NCBI RefSeq assembly: GCF_023074175.1
Contig: NZ_JADPKS010000035.1
Coordinates: forward strand, 1 to 64,000
Direction: 5' to 3'
Length of the DNA: 64,000 nt
DNA from: Bradyrhizobium sp. 139
GTDB lineage: Bacteria > Pseudomonadota > Alphaproteobacteria > Rhizobiales > Xanthobacteraceae
Made by a program: the position numbers and the translations under genes. The notes beneath the pieces are model-generated. The model worked only from the letters and a program-made list of their open reading frames with translations, was not told the origin of the DNA and searched no databases. Below are positions 29,472 to 40,200 of the stretch, piece after piece (position 1 is the first letter of the stretch; each line of letters starts with the position of its first letter).

Positions 29472-29511
29472 ATGCACCTGCATCAATCTTGACTGTTGCA
29501 TGCAGGTGCAT
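29472..29511. promoter_or_regulatory. 12-bp inverted repeat between marR and gst
   Basis: ATGCACCTGCAT (29472-29483) and ATGCAGGTGCAT (29500-29511) are exact reverse complements separated by 16 bases. Each arm is itself nearly palindromic, so it may be two sites at 28-base centre spacing. It lies in the 126-base gap between the divergent starts at 29431 and 29558, the expected place for a MarR operator. Confidence 0.7.
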
Positions 29512-29557
29512 GTAGGGGTTTCTTTCGCCCAACCAAGCGTCAAGAGGAGGAAATTCC

Positions 29558-30172
29558 ATGAAACTCTATTACTCGCCTGGTGCCTGCTCCCTGTCCCCCC
29601 ACATCGCGCTCTTGGAAGCCGGCCTGCCCTATGAGCTGGTCAAGGTCGATATCCGGGCCAAAAAGCTCGAGAATGGTGACGATTATCTGAAGGTAAATCC
29701 GAAGGGTCAGGTCCCCGCGCTGGGCCTCGACAGCGGTGAGATCGTGACCGAAGGCCCGGTGATTGTCCAGATGATCGCCGATCAGGCTTCAGCCAAGGCG
29801 CTGGCGCCCGCCCATGGCAGTTCCGAGCGCTACAAGCTTCTCGAATGGCTGAACTTCCTCACCTCGGAGGTGCACAAGAGTTTTGGCCCGCTGTTCGCGT
29901 CGGCACTGAACGACGAGGCCAAGGCCTTCTTCAAGGACCGAGTCATGAGCAAGCTGAAATACATCGACAGCCAGCTCGCCGGCCGCGACTACCTGATGGG
30001 AAAGCAGTTCACAGTGGCCGACGGCTATCTCTTCACGATGCTGACCTGGGGCGACCGGATGAAATTCGACCTCTCGGCCATGCCTGATCTGACCGCCTAC
30101 AAGGCCCGCGTCGCGGCGCGGCCGCAGGTGCAGGAAGCGCTGAAGAAGGAGGGACTGGTCCAGGCCACCTGA
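29558..30172 (+). CDS. glutathione S-transferase, beta-like class
   Basis: Encodes 204 residues. The N-terminal thioredoxin fold has [18 protein letters not shown] with Cys10 as in bacterial beta-class enzymes, NPKGQVPAL with the cis-Pro, and [11 protein letters not shown] that contacts glutathione. The helical C-terminal domain has [18 protein letters not shown]. It conjugates or exchanges glutathione with electrophiles. GAGGAGG lies a few bases before ATG 29558. Probably repressed by the divergent MarR; it ends in a terminator. Confidence 0.93.
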   Translation: MKLYYSPGACSLSPHIALLEAGLPYELVKVDIRAKKLENGDDYLKVNPKGQVPALGLDSGEIVTEGPVIVQMIADQASAKALAPAHGSSERYKLLEWLNFLTSEVHKSFGPLFASALNDEAKAFFKDRVMSKLKYIDSQLAGRDYLMGKQFTVADGYLFTMLTWGDRMKFDLSAMPDLTAYKARVAARPQVQEALKKEGLVQAT

Positions 30173-30194
30173 GGCGCGACGTCCACGGAAAGGC

Positions 30195-30224
30195 AAAAGG
30201 CCGGATTAATGATCCGGCCTTTTT
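30195..30224 (+). terminator. rho-independent terminator after GST
   Basis: Stem AAGGCCGGAT/ATCCGGCCTT (30197-30206 and 30212-30221) with a 5-base loop, then TTT. It lies 24 bases after the GST stop and between convergent genes, and the preceding A-run lets it serve the minus-strand fad operon too. Confidence 0.8.
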
Positions 30225-30246
30225 CGCGAGATGCACGATCTGCCGG

Positions 30247-32460
30247 TCAGGCCGCCGCCTTCTTCGGCGCGAACCGGCCGTAGAAAGTTTCTCCCTTCGC
30301 CGCCATCTCTTCGAGCAATTTCGGCGGCGTGAAGCGCGAGCCGTACTTCGCCTCCAGCTTGTGGCAGAGCTCGACGAACTTCTTCGTGCCCATGAAATCG
30401 ATGTAGGACAGCGTGCCGCCGGTGAACGGCGCGAAGCCGAAGCCGAGGATCGAGCCGACATCCGCCTCGCGCGGATCGGTGATGACGTGGTCCTCGACCG
30501 TGCGCGCGGCTTCCACCGCCTGCACCACCAGAAAGCGCTGCTTCAACTCCTCGATGTCGAGCGTGTCAGGGTCGAGCTGCTTCGGCTGGAGCGCCGAGAG
30601 GCCCGGCCACAGGCTCTTCTGGCCCTTGCCCTTTTCGGGGTAGTCGTAGAAGCCCTTGCTGTTCTTGCGGCCCAACCGGCCCTGCTTCTCGACGATCTCC
30701 ACCATCAGCTGCTTCTGATCGGGGTTGATGGCGTTGGGGCCGAGATCGGCTTCCGTCGCCTTCATGATCTTGAGGCCGAGATCGAGTGCGACTTCGTCCG
30801 AGAGCGAGAGCGGGCCGACCGGCATGCCGGCCATCTTGGCGCAGTTCTCGATCATCGCCGGCGGCACGCCTTCCAAGAACATCTCGTTGCCTTCGGCGAC
30901 GTAGCGGCCGACGCAGCGATTGGCGAAGAAGCCGCGGCTGTCGTTGACGACGATCGGCGTCTTGCCGATCTGCCGGACGTAATCGAGCGCGGCCGCAAGC
31001 GCGAGGTCGCCGGTGTTCTTGCCCTTGATGATCTCGACCAGCATCATCTTCTCGACCGGCGAGAAGAAGTGGATGCCGACGAACTTGCCCTGGTCCTTGA
31101 AGCTCTCGGCGAGCGAGGTGATCGGCAGCGTCGAGGTGTTCGACGCGAAGATCACGTCCGGCTTCATATGCTCCTGCGCCTTGGCGAAGGTATCAGCCTT
31201 GACCTTGCGATCCTCGAACACCGCCTCGATGACGAGGTCGACGTCCTTGAGTGCGGCATAATCGGCAGTCGGCGTGATGCGCGCGAGCAGCGCATCGGCA
31301 TCACCGGGCTTGGCGCGGCCCTTCTTGATCTGCTCCTCGATCACCTTCTGGGCATGCGCCTTGCCCTTGTCGGCGCTCTCCTGGTCGCGGTCGATCAGGA
31401 CGACGTCGAGGCCGGCGCGGGCCGAGACGTAGCCGACGCTCGCGCCCATGAAGCCGGCTCCGATCACGGCGATTTTCTTCACCCTGGTTGCGGGCACGTC
31501 CTTCGGACGGCGCGCGCCCTTGTTGAGCTCCTGCATCGACAGGAAGAGGCTGCGGATCATCGCGGCTGCTTCCTTCGAGCGCAGCACGGACGTGAAGTAG
31601 CGCGACTCGACGCGCAGTGCGACGTCGATCGGCAACTGCAAGCCTTCGTAGACGCAGCTCATGATCGCGCGTGCGGCCGGATAGTTGTCGTAGGTCTCGC
31701 GGCGATAGATCGCGTTGCCGGCCGGGAACATCATCATGCCGGCCTTGGAGAACACCGGACCGCCGGGCAGCTTGAAACCCTTCTCGTCCCAGGGTGCGAC
31801 GGCCTTGCCGCCGCCCTTGATCCAATCCTTCGCGGCCTTGATAAGGTCGGCGGCGGGAACGATGGCGTGAATCAGGTTCAGCGCCTTGGCCTTCTCGACC
31901 GTGACCGGATCGCCCTTGAGCAGGATCGTCATCGCGTCCTGCGGCGGCACCAGGCGCGGCACCCGCTGCGTGCCGCCGGCGCCGGGGAACAGGCCGACCT
32001 TGACCTCGGGCAGGCCGAGGCGGGTCTTGGGATTCTCGGCTGCAACACGGTAGTGGCAGCACAGCGTGATCTCGAAGCCGCCGCCGAGCGCGAGGCCGTT
32101 GATCGCGGCCGCCCACGGCTTGCCGGAGGTCTCGATGGAGCGCAGCACCAGCGAGAAGCGCCGGCTCTGCTCGAACAGCATCTGGTTCGCCGCGGTCTCG
32201 CCCTGCTCCCCAAAGACCTTTGCGTAGGCCTGGTTCATGCCTTCAAGCATCGACAGGTCGGCGCCGGCGCAGAATGCTTCCTTGGCGGAGGTGATGATGA
32301 CGCCCTTCACCGCGGCGTCCGCCGTGGTTTCCTTGACGATCGCATCGAGCTCGCTGGTCGAGGTCTCGTCGAGCACGTTCATCGAACGGCCCGGGATATC
32401 CCAGGTGACGAGCGCGATGCCGTCGGAATCGGTCTCAACCTTGAAGTTGTTGTACGACAT
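30247..32460 (-). CDS. FadB/FadJ-type bifunctional beta-oxidation protein
   Basis: Encodes 737 residues. The N-terminal enoyl-CoA hydratase/isomerase part (about 1-190) has [14 protein letters not shown] and [11 protein letters not shown]. The middle NAD-binding 3-hydroxyacyl-CoA dehydrogenase domain (about 335-520) starts [19 protein letters not shown] and has SNTSTLPI and [11 protein letters not shown]. The C-terminal dehydrogenase repeats follow. It hydrates and then oxidises trans-2-enoyl-CoA. It is last of the acyl-CoA dehydrogenase-thiolase-FadB operon, 146 bases after the thiolase with a palindromic repeat in the gap. GGAG-like site before ATG 32460. Confidence 0.95.
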   Translation of the reverse strand: MSYNNFKVETDSDGIALVTWDIPGRSMNVLDETSTSELDAIVKETTADAAVKGVIITSAKEAFCAGADLSMLEGMNQAYAKVFGEQGETAANQMLFEQSRRFSLVLRSIETSGKPWAAAINGLALGGGFEITLCCHYRVAAENPKTRLGLPEVKVGLFPGAGGTQRVPRLVPPQDAMTILLKGDPVTVEKAKALNLIHAIVPAADLIKAAKDWIKGGGKAVAPWDEKGFKLPGGPVFSKAGMMMFPAGNAIYRRETYDNYPAARAIMSCVYEGLQLPIDVALRVESRYFTSVLRSKEAAAMIRSLFLSMQELNKGARRPKDVPATRVKKIAVIGAGFMGASVGYVSARAGLDVVLIDRDQESADKGKAHAQKVIEEQIKKGRAKPGDADALLARITPTADYAALKDVDLVIEAVFEDRKVKADTFAKAQEHMKPDVIFASNTSTLPITSLAESFKDQGKFVGIHFFSPVEKMMLVEIIKGKNTGDLALAAALDYVRQIGKTPIVVNDSRGFFANRCVGRYVAEGNEMFLEGVPPAMIENCAKMAGMPVGPLSLSDEVALDLGLKIMKATEADLGPNAINPDQKQLMVEIVEKQGRLGRKNSKGFYDYPEKGKGQKSLWPGLSALQPKQLDPDTLDIEELKQRFLVVQAVEAARTVEDHVITDPREADVGSILGFGFAPFTGGTLSYIDFMGTKKFVELCHKLEAKYGSRFTPPKLLEEMAAKGETFYGRFAPKKAAA

Positions 32461-32516
32461 GTTGGTGCTCCTCGGTGCCGGCAGCCAGTGTTCGGCGCGG
32501 CGGTTGACTGTGATCT

Positions 32517-32598
32517 CGTAGGGTGGGCTCTTGCGCTGTGCCCACCATCATTCGCGGAGACATCAGTGGTGGGCACGCTTCGCTTTGCCCACCCTACG
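32517..32598. repeat. palindromic intergenic repeat
   Basis: Outer arms CGTAGGGTGGGC (32517-32528) and GCCCACCCTACG (32587-32598) are exact complements, and an inner pair TGTGCCCACCA/TGGTGGGCACG is also present. It sits between the thiolase and FadB genes and could form an mRNA hairpin affecting operon expression. Confidence 0.8.
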
Positions 32599-32606
32599 GC
32601 AGCTCG

Positions 32607-33815
32607 TTACACCCGCTCGATGATGGTCGCGGTGCCCATGCCGCCGCCGATGCACAGCGTCACAAGGGCGGTGGACTTGTTGGTGCGCTCGAGCTCGTCG
32701 AGCACGGTACCGAGGATCATCGCGCCGGTCGCGCCAAGCGGATGGCCGAGCGCGATCGCGCCGCCATTGACGTTGATCTTGGCGTTGTCGATGTCGAAGG
32801 CTTGGATGTAGCGCAGCACGACCGAGGCGAAAGCCTCGTTGAGCTCGAACAGGTCGATGTCCGACTTCTTCATGCCCGAGCGCGCGAACAGCTTTTCGGT
32901 GACATCGACCGGGCCGGTCAGCATCATCGCCGGCTCCGAGCCGATATTCGCAAACGCGCGGATCTTTGCGCGCGGCTTCAGCCCGTACTTGCTGGCCGCC
33001 TCCTTGCTGCCGAGCAGCACGGCACCGGCGCCATCGACGATGCCCGACGAGTTGCCGGCGTGGTGTACGTAATTGACGCGCTCGATCTCCGGATGGGACT
33101 GCACCGCGACACCGTCGAAGCCGCCCATCTGTGCCATCATCGTGAACGCCGGCTGCAGCTGCGCCAGCGACTGCATCGTCGTCGAGGGACGCATGTGCTC
33201 GTCCTTGGCGAGGATGGTGAGGCCGTTGATGTCCTTCACCGGCACCACCGACTTGTTGAAGCGGCCCTCGTCCCAGGCCTTGGCCGCGCGCTGCTGGCTC
33301 TGCACCGCATAGGCGTCGACGTCGTCGCGCGAGAAGCCGTACTTGGTGGCGATCAGATCGGCCGAGACGCCCTGAGGCATGAAATAAGAAGGCACTGCCA
33401 TCGACGGATCCATCGGCCAGGCGCCGCCGGAGGCACCGATGCCGACGCGGCTCATGGATTCAGCGCCGCCGCCGATCACGAGGTCATGCTGCCCGCTCAT
33501 GACCTGGGCTGCGGCAAAATTCACGCCGTCGAGGCCGGAGGCACAGAAGCGGCTGATCTGCACGCCGGGGACGGCTTCACCCAAGCCCGCCTTCAGCGCG
33601 GCGAAGCGCGCGATGTCGGAGCCTGCTTCGCCGACCGGATCGACCACGCCGAGAATGACATCATCGACGGAATCTTCCGGCAGGTTGTTGCGGTCCTTCA
33701 GCGCCTTCAGCGGCACCGTGGCGAGCGCGAGCGCGGTCACCTCGTGCAGCGCGCCGTCGGCCTTGCCGCGGCCGCGCGGGGTTCGAACGTGATCGTAGAT
33801 ATAGGCATCTGCCAT
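32607..33815 (-). CDS. acetyl-CoA C-acyltransferase (thiolase)
   Basis: Encodes 402 residues of the thiolase family, cleaving 3-ketoacyl-CoA with CoA. The nucleophile Cys is in [16 protein letters not shown], the His in [17 protein letters not shown], and the second Cys in [11 protein letters not shown]. The start is ATG 33815 ([17 protein letters not shown]) with GGAGG upstream; sequence to 34133 overlaps the acyl-CoA dehydrogenase gene in another frame. Middle gene of the operon, 70 bases after the dehydrogenase. Acting with FadB it completes beta-oxidation rounds. Confidence 0.95.
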   Translation of the reverse strand: MADAYIYDHVRTPRGRGKADGALHEVTALALATVPLKALKDRNNLPEDSVDDVILGVVDPVGEAGSDIARFAALKAGLGEAVPGVQISRFCASGLDGVNFAAAQVMSGQHDLVIGGGAESMSRVGIGASGGAWPMDPSMAVPSYFMPQGVSADLIATKYGFSRDDVDAYAVQSQQRAAKAWDEGRFNKSVVPVKDINGLTILAKDEHMRPSTTMQSLAQLQPAFTMMAQMGGFDGVAVQSHPEIERVNYVHHAGNSSGIVDGAGAVLLGSKEAASKYGLKPRAKIRAFANIGSEPAMMLTGPVDVTEKLFARSGMKKSDIDLFELNEAFASVVLRYIQAFDIDNAKINVNGGAIALGHPLGATGAMILGTVLDELERTNKSTALVTLCIGGGMGTATIIERV

Positions 33816-33885
33816 GTGAGCCTCCTGATTGCAGTTATTGGTTGCGACCGCGGCGCGGTCGAGATCATCCGTGAAGCGAGAGGCC

Positions 33886-35676
33886 TCAGAAGGCTTCCGC
33901 CGGCAATTCCATGATGGTGGCGCAGCCGGCCTGGATGCGCGCGAGATTGGCGGCGGTCTCCGGCAGCATCCGCTCCATGAAGAAGCGGCCGGTAACGAAT
34001 TTTGTCGAGAGATAGGGCGTGGCGCCGCTTTCGGCAATCTTGGCCTGGGTGACCTTCGCCATGCGCGCCCACATGTAGCCGAGCGTGACGAAGCCGAAGA
34101 GATGCAGGTAATCGGTCGCGGCGGCGCCGGCATTGTCCGGCTTCGCCATCGCGTTCTGCATCAGCCAGGTGGTGGCCTGCTGGAGATGACCGAGCGAAGC
34201 GGAGAGCGGAGTGATGAAGGGCTTGAGTGCATCGTCGCCGCCGTTCTCCTTGGCGAAGGCCATGACTTCGCCGAAGAAGGCCATGATGGCGCGGCCGCCG
34301 TCGCGCGGCAGCTTGCGGCCGACGAGGTCGAGCGCCTGGATGCCATTGGCGCCTTCATAGATCATGGCGATGCGGGCATCGCGCACGAACTGCTCCATGC
34401 CCTGTTCGGCGATGTAGCCGTGGCCGCCATACATCTGCTGCGCCTGCACCGCGTTGGCAAAGCCGTATTCGGTGAGGAAGCCTTTCAGCACCGGCGTCAT
34501 CAGGCCCATGTGATCGTCGGCGGCCTGACGGTCCTTGGGATCTTCGGAGCGATGTGCGACGTCGCTCTTCAGCGCGGTCCACATCACGAAGGCGCGCGCG
34601 GCCTCGTTGAAGGCGCGGATCGAGAGCAGCGTGCGGCGTACGTCGGGATGGACGATGATCGGGTCGGCTTGCTTGTCCGGCGCCTTGGCACCGGTGAGCG
34701 AGCGGCCCTGGATGCGGTCGCGGGCATAGGCGACCGCGTTCTGATAGGCGACCTCGGACTGTGCAAGGCCTTGGACTGCGACGCCGAGGCGGGCCTCGTT
34801 CATCATCACGAACATGCCCTGCATGCCCTTGTTCTCTTCGCCGATCAGCCAGCCGGTGGCGCTGTCGTAATTCATCACGCAGGTGGAATTGCCGTGGATG
34901 CCCATCTTGTGCTCGATCGAGCCGCAGACCACGCCGTTGCGCTGCCCCACCGAACCGTCGGCGTTGACGAGGAATTTCGGCACTACGAACAGCGACACGC
35001 CCTTGATGCCGGCAGGCGCACCTTCGATGCGGGCGAGCACGAGGTGAATGATGTTGGGGGCGAGGTCATGCTCGCCGGCCGAGATGAAGATCTTGGTGCC
35101 GGTTATCTCAAAGCTGCCGTCGGCCTGGCGCACCGCCTTGGTGCGGAGCATGCCCAGATCAGTGCCGCACTGCGGCTCGGTCAGGTTCATGGTGCCGGTC
35201 CATTCGCCCGCCACCATCTTCGGCACGTAGGTCTGCTTCTGCTCGGGCGAGCCGTGCACGATCAGCGCCGCGGTCGCACCCATGGTGAGGCCGCCATACA
35301 TCGAGAACGCCATATTGGCGGAGATCTGGAATTCGTTGACCGCTTGACTCAACGTCACCGGCAGGCCCTGGCCGCCGAATTCCTGCGGCGCCGAGAGACC
35401 GAGCCAGCCGCCTTCGGCGACCTGCTTGAAGGCGTCCTTGAAGCCCTTCGGCGTGGTGACGCTGCCGTCATCGGCGCGCTTGCAGCCTTCGAGATCGCCC
35501 ACACGATTCAGCGGCTGGAGCACTTCTTCCGCCAGCTTCGCGGCTTCGCCGAGGATGGCCTCGCGCACGTCGCTCGACGCATCGGAGAAGCCCGGCAGAT
35601 TGTCGTAGCGGTCGATCTGGAAGACGTCGTTGAGCAGGAAATTCACGTCTTCGACGGGGGCTTTATAGATCGGCAT
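33886..35676 (-). CDS. acyl-CoA dehydrogenase, long form
   Basis: Encodes 596 residues, longer than short-chain enzymes (~380) because of a C-terminal helical extension, as in FadE5-like proteins. The FAD/substrate segment is MNLTEPQCGTDLGMLRTKAV, and the catalytic base lies in IYEGANGIQALDLVGRKL. It oxidises acyl-CoA to trans-2-enoyl-CoA, passing electrons to ETF. First gene of the beta-oxidation operon, with ATG 35676 (MPIYKAPVEDVNFLLNDVF). A SnoaL-like gene lies upstream on the same strand, 104 bases away. Confidence 0.95.
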   Translation of the reverse strand: MPIYKAPVEDVNFLLNDVFQIDRYDNLPGFSDASSDVREAILGEAAKLAEEVLQPLNRVGDLEGCKRADDGSVTTPKGFKDAFKQVAEGGWLGLSAPQEFGGQGLPVTLSQAVNEFQISANMAFSMYGGLTMGATAALIVHGSPEQKQTYVPKMVAGEWTGTMNLTEPQCGTDLGMLRTKAVRQADGSFEITGTKIFISAGEHDLAPNIIHLVLARIEGAPAGIKGVSLFVVPKFLVNADGSVGQRNGVVCGSIEHKMGIHGNSTCVMNYDSATGWLIGEENKGMQGMFVMMNEARLGVAVQGLAQSEVAYQNAVAYARDRIQGRSLTGAKAPDKQADPIIVHPDVRRTLLSIRAFNEAARAFVMWTALKSDVAHRSEDPKDRQAADDHMGLMTPVLKGFLTEYGFANAVQAQQMYGGHGYIAEQGMEQFVRDARIAMIYEGANGIQALDLVGRKLPRDGGRAIMAFFGEVMAFAKENGGDDALKPFITPLSASLGHLQQATTWLMQNAMAKPDNAGAAATDYLHLFGFVTLGYMWARMAKVTQAKIAESGATPYLSTKFVTGRFFMERMLPETAANLARIQAGCATIMELPAEAF

Positions 35677-35780
35677 GGCGTTCTCCCGGCATCGGCCTTG
35701 AAGGGGTGGAAATTCTTTATGATTCCGTGCGGCGCGGCTTTGCCCGCGAGCTTAGCGGGTTCTGCAATCTCAGGGCAGGG

Positions 35781-36164
35781 TCATGATTGGGTGGCAAGCT
35801 GCTCCGCCATCAGGCGGTGCAGCATGTTGATCGCCTTGAGCGGACGCACCATCACCTTGAAATGCGTGATGCGTCCCTCGCTGTCGAAGGTGATGATGTC
35901 GACGCCGTTGATCTCGATGCCGTCGATCATTGCCTTGAATTCGAGCACGGCGCCGTTGGCGCTCTTCCATTCCCCGACATAGCTGAAGCCGGGACCGCCG
36001 AGCACCTTCTCGGCGCTCGCGAGATATTTGAAGGTGATGTCGCGTCCGCGTTGCGGCGAGTGCACGACAGGGCTTTCGAAGACGGCGTCAGGATGAAGCA
36101 GGTCCCAGAGCGCTGTGCGGTCATGAGACTTCATGTAGCCGTACCAGGAGTCGAGGCCGGTCAT
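35781..36164 (-). CDS. SnoaL/NTF2-like protein
   Basis: Encodes 127 residues with the cone-shaped NTF2 fold pattern: helix (SWYGYMKSHDRTALWDLLHP), DAVFESPVV, GRDITFKYLASAEKVL, and strands around EWKSANGAVLEFKAMIDG and GVDIITFDSEGRITHFKVMV. Such proteins can be isomerases, hydratases or binding proteins. ATG 36164 has GGGAGG upstream. It is codirectional with the fad operon and divergent from PadR, so it may be a regulated companion of fatty-acid or lipid catabolism. Confidence 0.8.
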   Translation of the reverse strand: MTGLDSWYGYMKSHDRTALWDLLHPDAVFESPVVHSPQRGRDITFKYLASAEKVLGGPGFSYVGEWKSANGAVLEFKAMIDGIEINGVDIITFDSEGRITHFKVMVRPLKAINMLHRLMAEQLATQS

Positions 36165-36266
36165 TGTCAGGGCGCCTCCCTTGAAAAAGGCCTTGGCAAA
36201 AAACTCGAAAACAACCCCATGCAAAGTAGCGCGAGGACCGTTGCCGGGTCTTGGGGCCGCTTCATA

Positions 36267-36286
36267 TGCATATTGACGCATATGCA
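36267..36286. promoter_or_regulatory. inverted repeat between SnoaL-like and padR genes
   Basis: TGCATAT (36267-36273) and ATATGCA (36280-36286) flank TGACGC. It lies midway between divergent starts at 36164 and 36342 in an AT-rich stretch and is followed by a further GCGCAT half-site. PadR repressors bind such dyads, so it is a likely operator. Confidence 0.55.
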
Positions 36287-36341
36287 CCAATGCGCATAAA
36301 GTCAAGTCAATTGGTAGGGGACATCTAAGGGAGCTGGTGCC

Positions 36342-36932
36342 ATGGCGCTGGGCGACGCAATCCTCGCATGCCTGACGGAACGTCCAATGACGGGCTATGA
36401 GCTCGCCAAGACATTCGACTCCTCGATCGGCTTCTTCTGGAAGGCCGACCACCAGCAGATCTACCGCGAGCTCTCCAAGCTTCGCGACCGCGGCTACATC
36501 CAGGGCCGTGAGGTCGTGCAATCAGGCAAACCCAATAAACTGATCTATACGCTGACTCCCGAGGGCCGAACAGCGCTGCGGCACTGGGCCGCGCGGCCAA
36601 GCACGCCGCCTTCGATCAAGGACGACCTCCTGGTGCGGCTGCATGCGCTCGACAGCATCGACATCGAGCCCATGCGCACCGATTTGATGGCCCGGCTGGA
36701 GCACCATCGCGACCGGCACGAGAATTACGAACGGATTCTCAAGAAGCGTTTTCCGGAGGGCGCCGCGTCGGGCGTGCTCGACCTCGGTAACCTGCTCCTG
36801 CTTCAACTCGGTGCCCGGCACGAGCAGATGGTGGCCGATTTCTGCGAAGAGGCGCTGGAGGCGCTGTCGGCGATGAGCGGCAAGGGCACGGTGGTCCCGC
36901 TGGAGGACGGCAAGCGCGAGGGCAAGGGTTGA
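36342..36932 (+). CDS. PadR-family transcriptional regulator
   Basis: Encodes 196 residues. The N-terminal winged helix opens ALGDAILACLTERPMTGYEL and continues SIGFFWKADHQQIYRELSKL with the YTLTPEGRTALRHW wing. The C-terminal half is the helical Vir-type dimer domain (MARLEHHRDRHENYERILKK). Such proteins repress until a ligand binds. ATG 36342 (MALGDAI). Divergent from the SnoaL-like and fad genes, its probable targets. Confidence 0.9.
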   Translation: MALGDAILACLTERPMTGYELAKTFDSSIGFFWKADHQQIYRELSKLRDRGYIQGREVVQSGKPNKLIYTLTPEGRTALRHWAARPSTPPSIKDDLLVRLHALDSIDIEPMRTDLMARLEHHRDRHENYERILKKRFPEGAASGVLDLGNLLLLQLGARHEQMVADFCEEALEALSAMSGKGTVVPLEDGKREGKG

Positions 36933-36984
36933 GGCTGAGGGCTTAAGGCCGACGCTCCGGCGTGCCGTTGCATCTTACTCCGCT

Positions 36985-37053
36985 GTCATCGCTCGCGCAG
37001 GCGGGCGATCCAGTACACCGCGTACTGGATGCCCCGCCTTCGCGGGGCATGAC
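36985..37053. repeat. palindromic intergenic repeat in the padR-SEL1 gap
   Basis: GATCCAGTA and TACTGGAT form an inner hairpin and GTCAT-GCGGGC / GCCCCGC-ATGAC outer arms. The whole gap 36933-37278 has no gene; the AT-rich part 37110-37170 (TTAACCCGTTATTTACCGTA) probably holds the SEL1-gene promoter. Confidence 0.7.
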
Positions 37054-37278
37054 ATCGTTATGTGGCGACCGACGGGCGCCACAACGACCATCCTCCGGTT
37101 CCCCCGCCCAACTTTAAGACACCGTCAACGCATTCCTTAACCCGTTATTTACCGTAACAGACAAAAGTCGGTTTTCGAGGCAGACGACCCGCGCCAAATT
37201 CGATTGTCTTTGCAACCGGCACGCGTGGGGAGGCTGGAGGCGCCGGGTGGGGCGCCGGAGTCGGAACCGGACAGAGTC

Positions 37279-40200
37279 ATGAATTCGCGCGTATCGTGGA
37301 GTGTTGACGGCATCGATCCATCCGTCCGGGAGCGGGCCGAAGCTGCCGCGCGTCGCGCCGGTATGTCACTCAACGATTGGCTGAACTCCACGCTCGGCGA
37401 GACTGCCCCGCCAAACTTTCGCGGACCCTACGATCAGCGCCCGCAAGCTCCGAACGTTCCGAGCCAGATGCCGAGCCAGGAGAGCCGCGAAGTCGCCGAC
37501 ATCCACCAGCGGCTCGACGCGATCACCCAGCAGATCGAGCGGATTTCGAAGCCCGCACCGCGCCAGGACTCTTCGCGCGAAAAGGACTCTTCGCGCGAAA
37601 AGGACGTCTCGCGCGAGCAGGGCGTCGCGCGCCAGCTCAACGATGCGATCTCACGGCTCGATGCGCGGCTGTCGCAAATCTCCCGTCCACAGCAGCCTCA
37701 GGCGCCGCGGCCGGCACCGGCACCCGTCGAAACGCGCCAGCGTCAGGCCGATGCGGTCGAGCGCGCGGCTGCGCAGGTCTATCGCAACTCACCTCCCTTA
37801 AGCCCGGCGTCGTTCGATGTTGCCGTCGCCGAGATCACGGCACGGCAGAGCGAGCTCGACGGCTTTACGCCGCGGCAGATGCCGCCGCGCGCCACGCCGC
37901 CGATCGCACCGACGGCGGCTCCTTTCGCGCCCCCGATGGCGCCGCCCGCGCCTGCCTACGCACCGCCGCCACCGCAGCCGGATTTCTCGTCGCTCGAGCG
38001 CCATTTGCTCAAGATCACGAGCCAGATCGAGTCGCTCCAGCGCCCTGACAATACCGAGCAGGCGATCAACGCTTTCCGCAGCGAGCTTGCCGAGATCCGC
38101 CACGCCATCACCGAGGCGATGCCGCGCCGCGCGATCGAATCGATCGAGAACGAAATCCGCTCGCTGCATCGTCGCATCGACGAGACCCGCTCGTCAGGCA
38201 CCGACGGTCAGGTTCTGGCAGGCATCGAGCACGCGCTGTCCGACATCAAGCAGGTGCTGCGCACGCTGACGCCGGCCGAGCAGCTCACCGGTTATGACGA
38301 GGCGATCCGCAATCTCGGCGGCAAGCTCGATTTGATCCTGCGCGCCAATGACGATCCCTCGACTGTGCGGCAGCTCGAAGACGCGATCTCGGCGCTGCGC
38401 GGCATCGTCTCCAACGTCGCCTCCAACGAAGCGCTGGCACGGCTTTCGGAGGACGTGCAGCTGCTGTCGTCCAAAGTCGACCAGGTTACCCGCGCTTCGG
38501 GTCACGGCGACAGCTTTGCGGTGCTTGAGCAGCGCATCGCGGCGCTCACCGCCGCGCTGGAAACGCGCGAGCGGCCTCAGCCATCCGAGAGCACCGAGCA
38601 TTTGGAAGGCGCGATCCGCGCGTTGTCGGACCGTTTCGACCGCATGCAGGTCGGCAACGATTCCGCATCGACGTTTGCGCATCTCGAACAGCGGGTCTCG
38701 TATCTGCTGGAGCGGATCGAAACCGCTTCCGATCCGCGCAGCGGCAATCTGAGCCGCGTCGAGGACGGACTGCACGACATCCTGCGGCATCTGGAACGGC
38801 AGCAGGCGACCTATTCCGCACTCGCCGAGAGCCGCAATTCGGCACCGTCGGCTGATTCCGGAATGGTCGATCTCGTCAAGCGCGAGCTCTCCGACATCCG
38901 CTTCAGCCAGGTCGAGACCAATCGCAGCACCCAGGATTCGCTCGAGGCCGTGCACAGCGCGCTCGGCCATGTCGTCGATCGCCTCTCGATGATCGAGGGT
39001 GATCTGCGCGCGGTGCGCACGGTGCCGCCAGCGCCTGCGCCGCAGCCGATGCCGATGGCAGCGCCGGTCGAGCCGCCGATGGCACGCGAGCCGCGGCCGC
39101 ATCAACCGCAACCGAAATACGACCCGAAGCCCGAGCTGCCGAACCCGGCCGCCGCGCAACAGGCGCAGCCCGGCTTTGTCGCCGCGCCGCGCGAATTCCA
39201 CGCCGCCGCCGCACCGGCCGCGCCGCCGTCGGTGCCAATGGCGCCGCCCCTTCCGCCACGTGCGATCAGCGAGATCCTCGAGCCGCACACGGCGCCCGCG
39301 CGTGCCGCGCTCGCTCCGGAATTGCCGCCGGACCATCCGCTCGAGCCAGGCACACGGCCGGGCGGCCGCGTCGCCACGCCATCGGAGCGCATCGCCGCGT
39401 CCGAAAGCGCGATCAGCGAAATTTCCGCCGCGCCGAAGGAGCCGGTGTCGTCGTCGAGCTTCATCGCGGCCGCGCGCCGCGCCGCGCAGGCCGCCGCCGC
39501 ACAGCCGGAAAAGCCGGCCCGCGGTGCCAAGACGGCAAGCGCAGGCCGCGCCAAGGACAAGGGCCAGGAAGGCGGGTCGACCATCACCGCGAAGATCCGT
39601 TCGCTGCTGGTCGGCGCGAGCGTGGTCGTGATCGTGCTCGGCACCTTCAAGATGGCGATGAATCTGCTCGATGGCGGCAGCCCGCCGCCGGCGCCGCAGG
39701 CGATGGAGAATTCGTCGAGTGTGCCCGCGCCGCAGGCTTCGCCGCCGGCCGAGACCAAGCCTGCCACGCCCGAACAGGTCACGCCGTCGATGACCTCGCC
39801 GACGCCGATCGGAAAGCAGTCGCTGAATAATCCCGCGCCGGCTCCGATAACGGGGTCGGGCGGCTCGGCTTCGGTCGAAATCCCGTCGGCCCCCGCAACG
39901 CCACCTCCGCCTGCGGCGAGCAACGACGTGACCGGCGCGCTGACGGGCGCGAGCCGCGCGAAGCTCGGCATGATCCAGGTGCCGCCGAACGAAAAGCTTC
40001 CTGACGGCATCGGCGGTCCGGTGCTGCGCACCGCCGCGATGCGGGGCGATGCGGCCGCAGCCTACGAGATCGGTCTGCGCTTTGCCGAGGGCAAGGGCAC
40101 GTCAGCGAATTACGAGGAAGCCGCCAAATGGTACGACCGCGCGGCGCAGGCCGGCGTGGTGCCCGCGACCTTCCGCCTCGGCACGCTCTATGAGAAGGGC

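Noticed and set aside
30361..32811. Very long open frame opposite the FadB-type gene
   Set aside because: It mirrors a clearly conserved gene and its product is Arg/His/Asp-rich with no domain; typical of high-G+C antisense frames. The same applies to 33829-35982, 27918-28847, 16127-17581 and 6083-8143.
37567..37620. Short regular repeats as a CRISPR array
   Set aside because: Only 18 bases, no spacers, and inside a coding frame.
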